A DNA stretch of 5,186 nucleotides from an uncultured Lachnospiraceae bacterium (GCA_934359535.1 CAKRLN010000171.1:1-5186); one strand, 5' to 3'. Counted from the first letter of the stretch, positions 1-5,186 are shown. Numbers and translations are program-made. The notes: generated by a model from the sequence alone, not told the origin.

Positions 1-93
1 CATGTAAGCCATGGGGAAGCACCGGTAGAGGGGGCAGAGCTTCAGGCGGTTATTGATTTACATAAGGAGAATCAGGAAGCACAGCACGCCTAA
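1..93 (+). CDS. C-terminal fragment of an unidentified protein
   Basis: An open frame enters from the left edge and ends with TAA at 91-93, giving the last 30 residues of a protein (HVSHGEAPVEG at the visible start, ending QEAQHA). The SHGEAPVEG stretch followed by an amphipathic, charged C-terminal helix (about LQAVIDLHKEN) is reminiscent of the end of metallo-beta-lactamase-fold hydrolases, where a histidine-glycine turn precedes a final helix. Thirty residues are too few to assign the family, so the function is left open. The gene runs towards the reverse-strand deacylase gene and overlaps it by 4 bp, tail to tail. The frame is clean to the window edge with no start in view, as expected for a truncated real gene, but a chance open frame of 30 codons cannot be fully excluded. 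Confidence 0.55.
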   Translation, partial: HVSHGEAPVEGAELQAVIDLHKENQEAQHA

Positions 94-105
94 TGGTGTG
101 CTGTG
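80..105. terminator. Hairpin over two convergent stop codons, possible bidirectional terminator
   Basis: The arms CACAGCACGCC (80-90) and GGTGTGCTGTG (95-105) pair over 11 positions with one G-T wobble, around a 4-base loop TAAT. The loop contains the stop codons of both converging genes. A stem this strong at a tail-to-tail junction suggests a transcription terminator serving both strands. Neither side has a proper T tract (CTTCCTGAT on the reverse side, ATGTCGGC on the forward side), so classical intrinsic termination would be weak. An RNA 3'-end stabiliser is the alternative. Confidence 0.45.
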
Positions 106-572
106 ATGTCGGCAAATGTGGCACGGACAACCTTCGCAAGATCCTCAGGATTTAAACGGACGGTCGTTCCGATTCTGCCACCGCTGACGTAGATCTCATC
201 AAAGTCTTTGGCAGACTGGTCGATTACGGTAGGAAACTGCTTTTTCATGCCAAGCGGGCTGCAGCCGCCGCGCACATAGCCGGTGATCGCAGTAATATCC
301 TTTACATGGATCATTTCAACGGATTTTTCACCGACGGCACGCGCTGCCGCCTTTAGGTCTACCTCCTCTGCAATCTGGATGACAAAGACATAGTATTTTT
401 TGCTTTTTCCCTGCATGACAAGTGTCTTGTAGGACTGTTCTACCGGGGCACCGGTTTTTTCTGCCGTATGCAGGCCATCAATAAATTCATCACATTCATA
501 GGTGAGTAATTCGTAGTTTATTTTATTGCGATCGAGAATCCGCACGGCATTTGTTTTTATTTCTTTTCCCAT
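90..572 (-). CDS. ybaK: Cys-tRNA(Pro)/Cys-tRNA deacylase, YbaK/EbsC family
   Basis: This 160-residue protein matches the YbaK family in length and motifs. These cytosolic trans-editing enzymes hydrolyse Cys-tRNA(Pro), which prolyl-tRNA synthetase makes by mistake, so they protect translation fidelity. Visible family features are the N-terminal TNAVRILDRNKINYE segment (7-21), SYKTLV (47-52) with the lysine at 49 that appears to match the family's functionally important lysine, the YVFVIQIAEEVDLK strand-helix (61-74), the signature GYVRGGCSPLGMKKQFP (98-114) with its GGCSP loop, and a C-terminal IYVSGGRIGTTVRLNPEDL segment (127-145). The single compact domain lacks signal peptide and membrane segments. 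The start is fixed by a reverse-strand AAGGAGG (579-585) 6 bp before the ATG and a good promoter further upstream. The gene is a single transcription unit, divergent from the DUF308 operon. The two terminal histidines lie in the hairpin over the stop codon. Confidence is high for the family; the exact tRNA preference is inferred. Confidence 0.95.
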   Translation of the reverse strand: MGKEIKTNAVRILDRNKINYELLTYECDEFIDGLHTAEKTGAPVEQSYKTLVMQGKSKKYYVFVIQIAEEVDLKAAARAVGEKSVEMIHVKDITAITGYVRGGCSPLGMKKQFPTVIDQSAKDFDEIYVSGGRIGTTVRLNPEDLAKVVRATFADITAHH

Positions 573-595
573 GGAGCGCCTCCTTTTTGGTAGTT

Positions 596-624
596 ATGCT
601 ATCACGCTTCTGGAGAAATGTCAA
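596..624 (-). promoter_or_regulatory. Sigma-A-type promoter of the ybaK gene
   Basis: Read on the reverse strand, a perfect -35 box TTGACA (619-624) is followed by exactly 17 bp and then TAGCAT (596-601) as the -10 box. The start of transcription would fall near 589, just upstream of the AAGGAGG ribosome binding site, so the leader would be very short. The perfect -35 and optimal spacing make this a convincing housekeeping promoter; the -10 matches consensus at 4 of 6 positions. Confidence 0.7.
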
Positions 625-632
625 AATCTCAA

Positions 633-661
633 TTGAAGAGAATTTACCACAGTGTTATACT
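633..661 (+). promoter_or_regulatory. Sigma-A-type promoter of the DUF308-TetR operon
   Basis: TTGAAG (633-638), a 17-bp spacer and TATACT (656-661) form a good vegetative promoter, placing transcription start near 668 and giving a leader of roughly 27 nt before the ATG at 695. It is divergent from the ybaK promoter, and only 8 bp separate the two -35 boxes. The palindrome TCAATTGA (629-636) overlaps this -35 box. The segment from the -10 box to the ribosome binding site shares ordered blocks with the region in front of the MMPL gene, which may point to a common regulator. Confidence 0.7.
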
Positions 662-694
662 ATTGATATCTTAGAGAAAGAGTAAGGTGGTTAT

Positions 695-1276
695 ATGAAA
701 GAATTATTTAAGCAGATCCGCATGGATCTTATTACTTCTTCTATCATCTGCATTGTGTTTGGAGTCATTCTGCTGTTTCGTCCAATTGAGACGGTAAGCT
801 TATTCTGCCGGATTTTCGCCATCATTATGATTATTGTAGGCGGCATGTTTGTATTCAGCTATTTCTTAAACTGGATGACAAGTGGGCTATCCGCTGCGAT
901 GGGACTGATTGTACTTCTGATTGGAGTATGGATCTTTATCAATCCGGGAATTATTGAGACATTGATTCCGGTTGTGATCGGAGTGATCCTGCTCTTCCAT
1001 GGAATCCAGGATGTGAAGATGTCGTGGGAGATGAAGGAATACGGTCAGGATTCCTGGAAATTCAGCATGGTGCTTGCGGTAATCAGCGTAATCTTTGGTG
1101 TGATGTGCATTATTGATGCATTTATGGTGGTAAAGGCTGCCATGGTGCTTCTTGGACTTGCATTGATCTATAACGGTGTTTCCAATCTGGTTATCACAAC
1201 GAAGGCAACAAGGGCTGCAAAAGCTTATAAGGATAAACAGGACCCGGTTGACGTAACATTTAAGGATGAAGAGTAA
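695..1276 (+). CDS. DUF308 / HdeD-like six-helix membrane protein
   Basis: A 193-residue, very hydrophobic protein with six predicted membrane helices (about 12-28, 36-58, 65-83, 87-103, 123-140 and 145-167) and a charged cytoplasmic-type tail (168-193). It shows the internal repeat typical of DUF308: helix pairs whose first members carry related motifs, GVILLFRP (23-30), GVWIFINPG (77-85) and GVMCIIDAF (135-143). DUF308 includes the E. coli acid-resistance membrane protein HdeD, but the biochemical role in Firmicutes is unknown. A role in envelope stress is only inferred here. The start is supported by AAGGTGG (684-690), 4 bp before the ATG, and by the promoter at 633-661. It is the first gene of a likely operon with the 76-residue gene 24 bp downstream and the TetR gene after that. 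A long reverse open frame opposite it (887-1411) is a shadow. Confidence 0.9.
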   Translation: MKELFKQIRMDLITSSIICIVFGVILLFRPIETVSLFCRIFAIIMIIVGGMFVFSYFLNWMTSGLSAAMGLIVLLIGVWIFINPGIIETLIPVVIGVILLFHGIQDVKMSWEMKEYGQDSWKFSMVLAVISVIFGVMCIIDAFMVVKAAMVLLGLALIYNGVSNLVITTKATRAAKAYKDKQDPVDVTFKDEE

Positions 1277-1300
1277 GACGGCAGAAAAGGAAGTGTTTTT

Positions 1301-1531
1301 ATGCGCCGTATGGAATTTAAGATGGAGCGTCCGGGACTTACCAAGCCGGGAGACCGGCTTAAGATCACAGAGAGTAAGCTGCCAACATCCTATTATTATA
1401 CGATTGAGCATGCAATTGCGATGTCCGGTAATTATGCAGTCAGTGAGCGGTTAAAATCGAGGGAGGGCGTTGTCGTGGATGTGGAAGAGACCGAGAAGGG
1501 CTTCTTTGTTACGATGGAATTTGATGAATAG
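1301..1531 (+). CDS. Small hypothetical protein, 76 residues
   Basis: I do not recognise this protein as a named family. It is a compact, soluble, charged 76-residue protein with no signal peptide or membrane segment. It has a basic N-terminus (MRRMEFKMER), a PGD turn (16-18), an unusual YYYTIEHAIA segment (31-40), and an acidic C-terminal part ending in two beta-like strands (GVVVDVEETEKGFFVTMEFDE, 56-76, split by the TEK turn). It could be a small beta-rich fold, but no catalytic or nucleic-acid binding signature is visible. The start is supported by AAGGAAG (1287-1293) 7 bp upstream. It sits 24 bp after the DUF308 gene and 18 bp before the TetR gene, so it is most likely co-transcribed. 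Another forward frame starting at 1266 overlaps it but has less natural composition. The clean spacing and good ribosome binding site argue for a real gene. Confidence 0.75.
   Translation: MRRMEFKMERPGLTKPGDRLKITESKLPTSYYYTIEHAIAMSGNYAVSERLKSREGVVVDVEETEKGFFVTMEFDE
1343..1360 (+). other. Perfect 7-bp hairpin with GNRA-type loop inside the small gene
   Basis: AAGCCGG (1343-1349) and CCGGCTT (1354-1360) pair perfectly around GAGA, a GNRA-class tetraloop. The hairpin lies about 40 nt into the coding region of the 76-residue protein. It lacks a T tract, so it is not a terminator. It could slow ribosomes or stabilise mRNA, or arise by chance from the codons for KPGDRL. Confidence 0.35.
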
Positions 1532-1549
1532 AAAAGGAATTCGATTTAT

Positions 1550-2116
1550 ATGACAGGACAAGGGAAGAATGCAATTGACATATTGCTTGCGGAGTCGCTT
1601 AAGGAGATCGCGGCAAAGCATCCAATTGAGAAGATTACAATAAAAGAGATTACAGATAAAGCCGGAGTCATACGTCCCACCTTTTACAATCATTTTCAGG
1701 ATAAATTTGAACTTCTTGAATGGATCATTACAAAAGATTTATTAGAACCGATTCACCCGTTAATTCAGAATGGAATGATTTCAGAAGCGATGGTGCTTCT
1801 GTTTTCCAATATTGAAAAAGAACGGGCGTTTTATTCCCGTGCGATCAAGCTGGAGGGGACAATGTCATTTCAGTCGATCGCGCAGAAATGTGTCAGGGAG
1901 GAGCTTTCCGATGTATTCCGGGAGCTGTCTACCGGAAAGAAATACATTCATAGCTGGCTGACTCCGGAGCTTTTGGCTTCCTATTATGCACAGTCCATGT
2001 GCTTTGCGGTCATCGAATGGATCAAGATGGGAATGAACATTCCGCCAAAGGAGATGGCAGAGGTGTATAACTACATGATCTCACACTCCATGGATGATAT
2101 TTTAAAAGAGCTTTAA
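1550..2116 (+). CDS. TetR/AcrR-family transcriptional regulator (DhaS-like C-terminal domain)
   Basis: A 188-residue one-component regulator, usual TetR length. The N-terminal DNA-binding domain spans roughly 8-55: helix 1 (AIDILLAESLKEIAAK), the turn PIEKITIKEI (25-34) and a helix-turn-helix with the typical ITDKAGVIRPTFYNHF (34-49) and KFELLEWI (52-59) following. The C-terminal ligand domain shows NIEKERAFYSRAI (87-99) and AVIEWIKMGMNIPPKEMAEV (153-172), the tryptophan-glycine pattern seen in TetR proteins with a DhaS-type C-terminal domain. The inducer cannot be predicted. The start ATG follows AAAAGGA (1532-1538) by 11 bp, slightly long. It lies 18 bp after the small gene and is followed by an intrinsic terminator, so it ends the operon. 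Its position directly upstream of the MMPL genes suggests that it represses them and possibly its own operon; this is inference. Confidence 0.92.
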   Translation: MTGQGKNAIDILLAESLKEIAAKHPIEKITIKEITDKAGVIRPTFYNHFQDKFELLEWIITKDLLEPIHPLIQNGMISEAMVLLFSNIEKERAFYSRAIKLEGTMSFQSIAQKCVREELSDVFRELSTGKKYIHSWLTPELLASYYAQSMCFAVIEWIKMGMNIPPKEMAEVYNYMISHSMDDILKEL

Positions 2117-2168
2117 ACAGACATCCGGGGATATTTGTTTTCCTGATATAGACAAAAATGAAAAATTG

Positions 2169-2174
2169 TATAAT
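2169..2174 (+). promoter_or_regulatory. Possible isolated -10 box upstream of the terminator
   Basis: A perfect TATAAT lies 14 bp before the terminator's A run. No convincing -35 box exists at 16-18 bp; TAGACA (2149-2154) is only 14 bp away. If used, transcription would start near 2181 and immediately enter the terminator hairpin, which would make the hairpin an attenuator for the MMPL genes. AT-rich sequence can give TATAAT by chance. Confidence 0.25.
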
Positions 2175-2187
2175 GCATCCAACAGAC

Positions 2188-2226
2188 AAAAAAGATTGAA
2201 TATTTTGTTATTCAGTCTTTTTTTTT
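2188..2226 (+). terminator. Intrinsic terminator of the DUF308-TetR operon
   Basis: AGATTGAAT (2193-2201) pairs with ATTCAGTCT (2210-2218) over 9 positions including one T-G wobble, around an 8-base loop. A run of nine T residues (2218-2226) follows and an A run (2188-2193) precedes, which lengthens the stem by A-T pairs and could allow some reverse-strand function. The stem is AT-rich, but the long T tract makes a good Rho-independent terminator. It lies 76 bp after the TetR stop codon and ends 54 bp before the MMPL start. Confidence 0.8.
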
Positions 2227-2250
2227 ATACTCATAGATATAGATAGAGTA
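2226..2250 (+). promoter_or_regulatory. Candidate -10 box and TetR operator before the MMPL gene
   Basis: TATACT (2226-2231) directly follows the terminator T tract and is identical to the -10 box before the DUF308 gene. Possible -35 boxes are poor (TTTTGT at 17 bp; TTGTTA at 15 bp, within the terminator hairpin). Overlapping it is a 5-bp dyad, TACTC (2228-2232) and GAGTA (2246-2250), 13 bp apart. The intervening 13 bases, ATAGATATAGATA, read the same in both directions (a mirror repeat). A repressor bound here would block the -10 box, which suits a TetR operator. The match is short and the assignment is inferred. Confidence 0.35.
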
Positions 2251-2280
2251 AGACTAATCAGGAAAGAGAAGGTGTGAAAA

Positions 2281-4359
2281 ATGATTAAATTTGGAAAAGG
2301 AGTAGTAAAGTTTCGAATTCCGATCTTAATTCTTTCGTTTCTGCTGCTGATACCGGCAGCACTCGGATATTTTAACACAAGAGTCAATTACGATATTCTG
2401 TCGTATCTTCCATCGGATATTGAGACGATGAAAGGACAGGATATCCTGTTGAATGAGTTTGGAACGGGCGCATTTTCCTTTGTCGTCATAGAGGGTATGG
2501 ATGACAAGGACATTGATAAGATCGCAGGTGAAATTGAGAATGTTGATCATGTCAAGGATGTTATCTGGTATGGATCAGTTGCAGATTTTTCCATTCCAAA
2601 GGAGGTTTTGCCGGATGATCTGAATGAATTTTTCCATAACGCGGATGCAGACAGTCAGTTAATGGCGATCCTTTATGATGATTCCATGGCATCGGATGGA
2701 ACAATGGAGGCAATTGATGAGATTCAGAGCAAGGTAACGGATCAGTGCTATATCAGTGGTATGGCATCGGTAATCAACGATATTCGTAAGCTTTCCATGA
2801 AAGAGGTTCCGATTTATGTTGTGCTTGCCGTTGTGCTTTCCCTTGTAGTATTGTCACTTACAATGGATTCCGGCTTTGTACCATTTTTATTCCTGCTCAG
2901 TATTGGAATGGCAATCATTTATAACATGGGAACCAACATCTTTAAGGGAGAAATTTCCTACATTACACAGGCTCTTGCAGCGGTGCTTCAGCTTGGTGTT
3001 ACGATGGACTACTCGATTTTCCTGTGGCACAGCTATGAGGAACAGATTGAACGGTTTGACGGAGATAAAGAGCGTGCTATGGCACATGCGATCTCTGGAA
3101 CGCTGACCTCCGTAATCGGAAGTTCCATTACCACGGTGGCGGGCTTTGTGGCTCTTTGCTTTATGAGCTTTACCCTTGGACTTGACCTTGGTGTTGTTAT
3201 GGCAAAGGGGGTTATATTCGGTGTAATTGGCTGTGTAACTATTTTACCGTCATTAATCCTTGCCTGTGATAAATTAATCGAGAAAACAAAGCATCGGGCA
3301 ATTATCCCGGATCTTGGAAGAATTGCAAGCTGGGTAACAAAGCATTATGTTGTATTTGCGATCCTATTTGTCATTATTCTGTTCCCGGCAATTTTCGGAT
3401 ACCGTAATACCGATGTGTATTATGACCTTGCAGGAACGCTGCCGAAGACCTTACAGAGTATCAAGGGGAATGATAAGCTGACAAGTGACTATAACATGGG
3501 TGCAACGGATATTATTATTGCAAGCAGCTCCTTATCCTCAAAGGACAGCGACAATATGATCGAGGAGATTGAGAAGGTCGATGGTGTCAAGCTTGCAGCA
3601 TCCTTAGATTCCGCAGCGGGTCCTTCGATTCCACAGGAGGCGATTCCGGATAATATCAAGGAGATCTTTAAAAACGGTGATTATCAGATGATGCTCGTTA
3701 CCTCGGAATACGCGACGGCATCCGATGAGGTAAATAACCAGTGTGACGAGATTAATAAGATCATTAAAAAATATGATGACAGCGCAATGCTAATTGGTGA
3801 GGCACCTTGTACCAAGGATCTGATCGAGATTACCAATACGGACTTTGCGAGAGTCAGTGCAGTATCGATTGGAGCGATCTTTGTTATCATCCTGCTTGTA
3901 TTCAAATCCATTTCGCTTCCAATCATTCTGGTGGCGGTTATTGAATTTGCAATCTTTATCAATATGGGTATTCCATATTACACAGGAACGGTGCTTCCAT
4001 TTATTGCATCAATCGTAATTGGAACAATCCAGCTTGGTGCGACCGTCGATTATGCGATCCTTATGACGAACAAATATAAGAGAAACCGTAATCATGGCAT
4101 GGACAAAAAGGACGCAGTAAAAAATGCACTCGAAGGCTCAATTCAGTCGATTATGGTCAGTGCATTCAGCTTTTTCGCAGCAACCTTTGGTGTAGGACTT
4201 TATTCCAACATCGATATGATAAGCTCCCTCTGCAACTTAATGGCGCGCGGCGCAATCATCAGTATGTTTGTTGTAATCTTTATCCTGCCATCGATGTTTA
4301 TGATCTTTGACCGTGTGATCTGTGCAACAAGTGCAGGCTTTAAAGCAAAAAATAAGTAA
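2281..4359 (+). CDS. MMPL/RND-family membrane transporter
   Basis: A 692-residue integral membrane transporter of the MMPL branch of the RND superfamily, which typically moves lipids or other envelope components using the proton gradient. Twelve helices are visible in two similar halves: TM1 at about 13-30, an extracellular domain to about 175, then TM2-6 (177-328); TM7 at about 354-373, a second extracellular domain to about 520, then TM8-12 (523-676). The halves align at GYFNTRVNYDILSYLP (29-44) and GYRNTDVYYDLAGTLP (373-388). Both proton-relay type Asp-Tyr pairs are present, in GVTMDYSIF (D243-Y244) and GATVDYAIL (D590-Y591), matching the pairs known from mycobacterial MmpL3, so the protein looks energised and intact. 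The start follows AGAAGGTG (2267-2274) by 6 bp. The exported protein gene starts 33 bp downstream with no terminator between, so the two are probably one operon. The TetR gene upstream is the likely regulator. The substrate is unknown, and the name carries no specificity. Confidence 0.95.
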   Translation: MIKFGKGVVKFRIPILILSFLLLIPAALGYFNTRVNYDILSYLPSDIETMKGQDILLNEFGTGAFSFVVIEGMDDKDIDKIAGEIENVDHVKDVIWYGSVADFSIPKEVLPDDLNEFFHNADADSQLMAILYDDSMASDGTMEAIDEIQSKVTDQCYISGMASVINDIRKLSMKEVPIYVVLAVVLSLVVLSLTMDSGFVPFLFLLSIGMAIIYNMGTNIFKGEISYITQALAAVLQLGVTMDYSIFLWHSYEEQIERFDGDKERAMAHAISGTLTSVIGSSITTVAGFVALCFMSFTLGLDLGVVMAKGVIFGVIGCVTILPSLILACDKLIEKTKHRAIIPDLGRIASWVTKHYVVFAILFVIILFPAIFGYRNTDVYYDLAGTLPKTLQSIKGNDKLTSDYNMGATDIIIASSSLSSKDSDNMIEEIEKVDGVKLAASLDSAAGPSIPQEAIPDNIKEIFKNGDYQMMLVTSEYATASDEVNNQCDEINKIIKKYDDSAMLIGEAPCTKDLIEITNTDFARVSAVSIGAIFVIILLVFKSISLPIILVAVIEFAIFINMGIPYYTGTVLPFIASIVIGTIQLGATVDYAILMTNKYKRNRNHGMDKKDAVKNALEGSIQSIMVSAFSFFAATFGVGLYSNIDMISSLCNLMARGAIISMFVVIFILPSMFMIFDRVICATSAGFKAKNK

Positions 4360-4392
4360 TTGATCGTTATAATTTGAAGGAGGATATGAATC

Positions 4393-5186
4393 ATGAAATT
4401 ACCTGAATTAAAGAAAAGATTTCAAAATAAATATGTCGTTCGTATTATTGCAGGCGTTCTTACGATCGCAATGGTTGGAACAGGATTTTCCGTCTATACC
4501 GTTCATGCAGAGAAAGCCGGAACCGAGAGTGCAGCACAGACTGCTGGGAGTGAATCTGATTCTGAGGATGAGCTATCCTTAAGCAGTCTCTTAAAGGATA
4601 ATATATCGGTAAGTGAGAAGGAGATTGACAAGGATGAGACGGTATATCTGATCTCGGATGCAAATGGTAACGTTCATCAGACCATCGTATCAGACCATCT
4701 GATCAATCATGATAAAGAAAAAACCTTAAAGGATAAATCTTCTTTAAAGGACATTGAGAATGTAAAAGGGGATGAAACCTTTTCCCAGAGTGGAAACGAT
4801 GTAACCTGGCAGGCAGATGGCAATGATATTTATTATCAGGGAACATCCAGTGAAACAGCACCGGTTACCCAGAAGGTAACCTATTACCTCGATGGAAAGG
4901 AAATCTCACCAAAAGACCTCGCCGGAAAATCCGGAAAGGTGACGATTCATTTTGATTATACGAATCATTCTACATACACAGAAAAGGTGAACGGAGAGGA
5001 TGTTACGGTATGTGTACCGTTTGCGGCAATTACCGGAATGGTATTAGATGACAGCTTCAGCAATGTTGAGGTTACAAACGGAAAGGTTTCCAATACTGGA
5101 AAAGGCAATATCGTAATCAGTTACGCACTTCCAGGCTTAAAGGACAGCTTAAACTTAAATGATAAAGACCTCGACGAGGATATTAA
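4393..5186 (+). CDS. Exported protein paired with MMPL transporter, 3' truncated
   Basis: The first 264 residues of a protein that continues past the window. It starts with a basic n-region (KLPELKKRFQNKYVVR, 2-17), a hydrophobic stretch (about 18-36) and VHA before E40, a plausible signal peptidase site, so it is exported or anchored by this helix. No lipobox cysteine is seen. Next comes a Ser/Glu/Asp-rich linker (about 41-62), then a largely beta-type extracellular region with VYLISDANGNVHQTIVSD (84-101), a TYYLDGKEISPKDLAGKSGK segment (163-182) and VTIHFDYTN (183-191). The start follows a strong AAGGAGG (4377-4383) by 9 bp; an upstream ATG at 4386 hits a stop at once. Many Firmicutes MMPL genes are followed by large secreted or membrane-anchored proteins of this sort, some with YhgE/Pip-like or Leu-Gly heptad-repeat regions, but those parts would be beyond the window. 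The proposed role as extracytoplasmic partner of the transporter is inferred. Confidence 0.88.
   Translation, partial: MKLPELKKRFQNKYVVRIIAGVLTIAMVGTGFSVYTVHAEKAGTESAAQTAGSESDSEDELSLSSLLKDNISVSEKEIDKDETVYLISDANGNVHQTIVSDHLINHDKEKTLKDKSSLKDIENVKGDETFSQSGNDVTWQADGNDIYYQGTSSETAPVTQKVTYYLDGKEISPKDLAGKSGKVTIHFDYTNHSTYTEKVNGEDVTVCVPFAAITGMVLDDSFSNVEVTNGKVSNTGKGNIVISYALPGLKDSLNLNDKDLDEDI

Noticed and set aside
887..1411. Long reverse-strand open frame of 174 codons opposite the DUF308 gene
   Set aside because: It is antisense to a well-supported membrane protein and to the small gene, it is rich in His, Cys and Asn in a way typical of antisense frames, and it shows no family features.
1266..1454. 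Forward frame of 62 codons overlapping the DUF308 end and the small gene
   Set aside because: It overlaps the better supported frame at 1301-1531, which has a ribosome binding site at proper spacing and ends neatly before the TetR gene.
1506..1534. Possible promoter TTGTTA-N17-TAGAAA before the TetR gene
   Set aside because: Each box matches consensus at only 4 of 6 positions and the start would fall on the ribosome binding site; co-transcription from 633-661 explains expression.
2116..2280. Riboswitch or T-box in the MMPL leader
   Set aside because: The 164-bp gap is AT-rich with one simple terminator hairpin, and I see no conserved riboswitch core or T-box sequence.
3684..3962. Reverse-strand open frame of 92 codons inside the MMPL gene
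   Set aside because: It is antisense to a full-length transporter with intact motifs, so it is a shadow frame; the same applies to the other reverse frames at 2326-2550, 2887-3087, 4200-4394 and 4460-4663.
4368..4373. TATAAT between the MMPL and exported-protein genes
   Set aside because: There is no -35-like box about 17 bp upstream (the sequence there is GCAAAA) and the 33-bp gap fits an operon, so it is probably a chance match in AT-rich sequence.

Overview
The window looks like a stretch of a low-to-moderate GC Firmicutes chromosome, most likely a gut-type Clostridia such as a Lachnospiraceae. The basis is strong AGGAGG-type ribosome binding sites, sigma-A-like TTGACA/TATAAT promoters, short intergenic gaps, and the gene content: a YbaK deacylase, a DUF308 protein, a DhaS-type TetR regulator and an MMPL transporter followed by a secreted partner. 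This placement is inference from composition and families, not a database result.

Layout. Positions 1-93 hold the last 30 codons of a forward gene whose identity cannot be fixed. It converges on, and overlaps by 4 bp, a reverse-strand Cys-tRNA(Pro) deacylase gene (90-572). A GC-rich hairpin covers both stop codons. Positions 573-694 are a divergent promoter region with two well-formed sigma-A promoters back to back. Forward of it lies a tight three-gene cluster (695-2116): a six-helix DUF308 membrane protein, a 76-residue unknown protein and a TetR-family repressor, with gaps of only 24 and 18 bp and no terminator between them. A 164-bp gap (2117-2280) holds a clear intrinsic terminator, promoter-like hexamers and a candidate operator. 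Then come a 692-residue MMPL/RND transporter (2281-4359) and, 33 bp later, an exported protein (4393 to the window end, truncated).

How the genes may work together. The MMPL transporter and the exported protein are probably co-transcribed and form an envelope export or remodelling unit. The TetR protein just upstream is the obvious candidate regulator of that unit and perhaps of its own operon. In support, the promoter regions before the DUF308 gene and before the MMPL gene share several short blocks in the same order (TATACT, GATAT, GAGTAAG). The DUF308 protein and the small protein would then be part of the same envelope-related regulon. The ligand, the substrate and the regulatory link are all inferred and untested.

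Nothing in the window indicates mobile elements, CRISPR, tRNA or rRNA genes. The most unusual parts are the 76-residue protein of unknown function, the shared promoter elements, and the MMPL plus secreted-protein pair.
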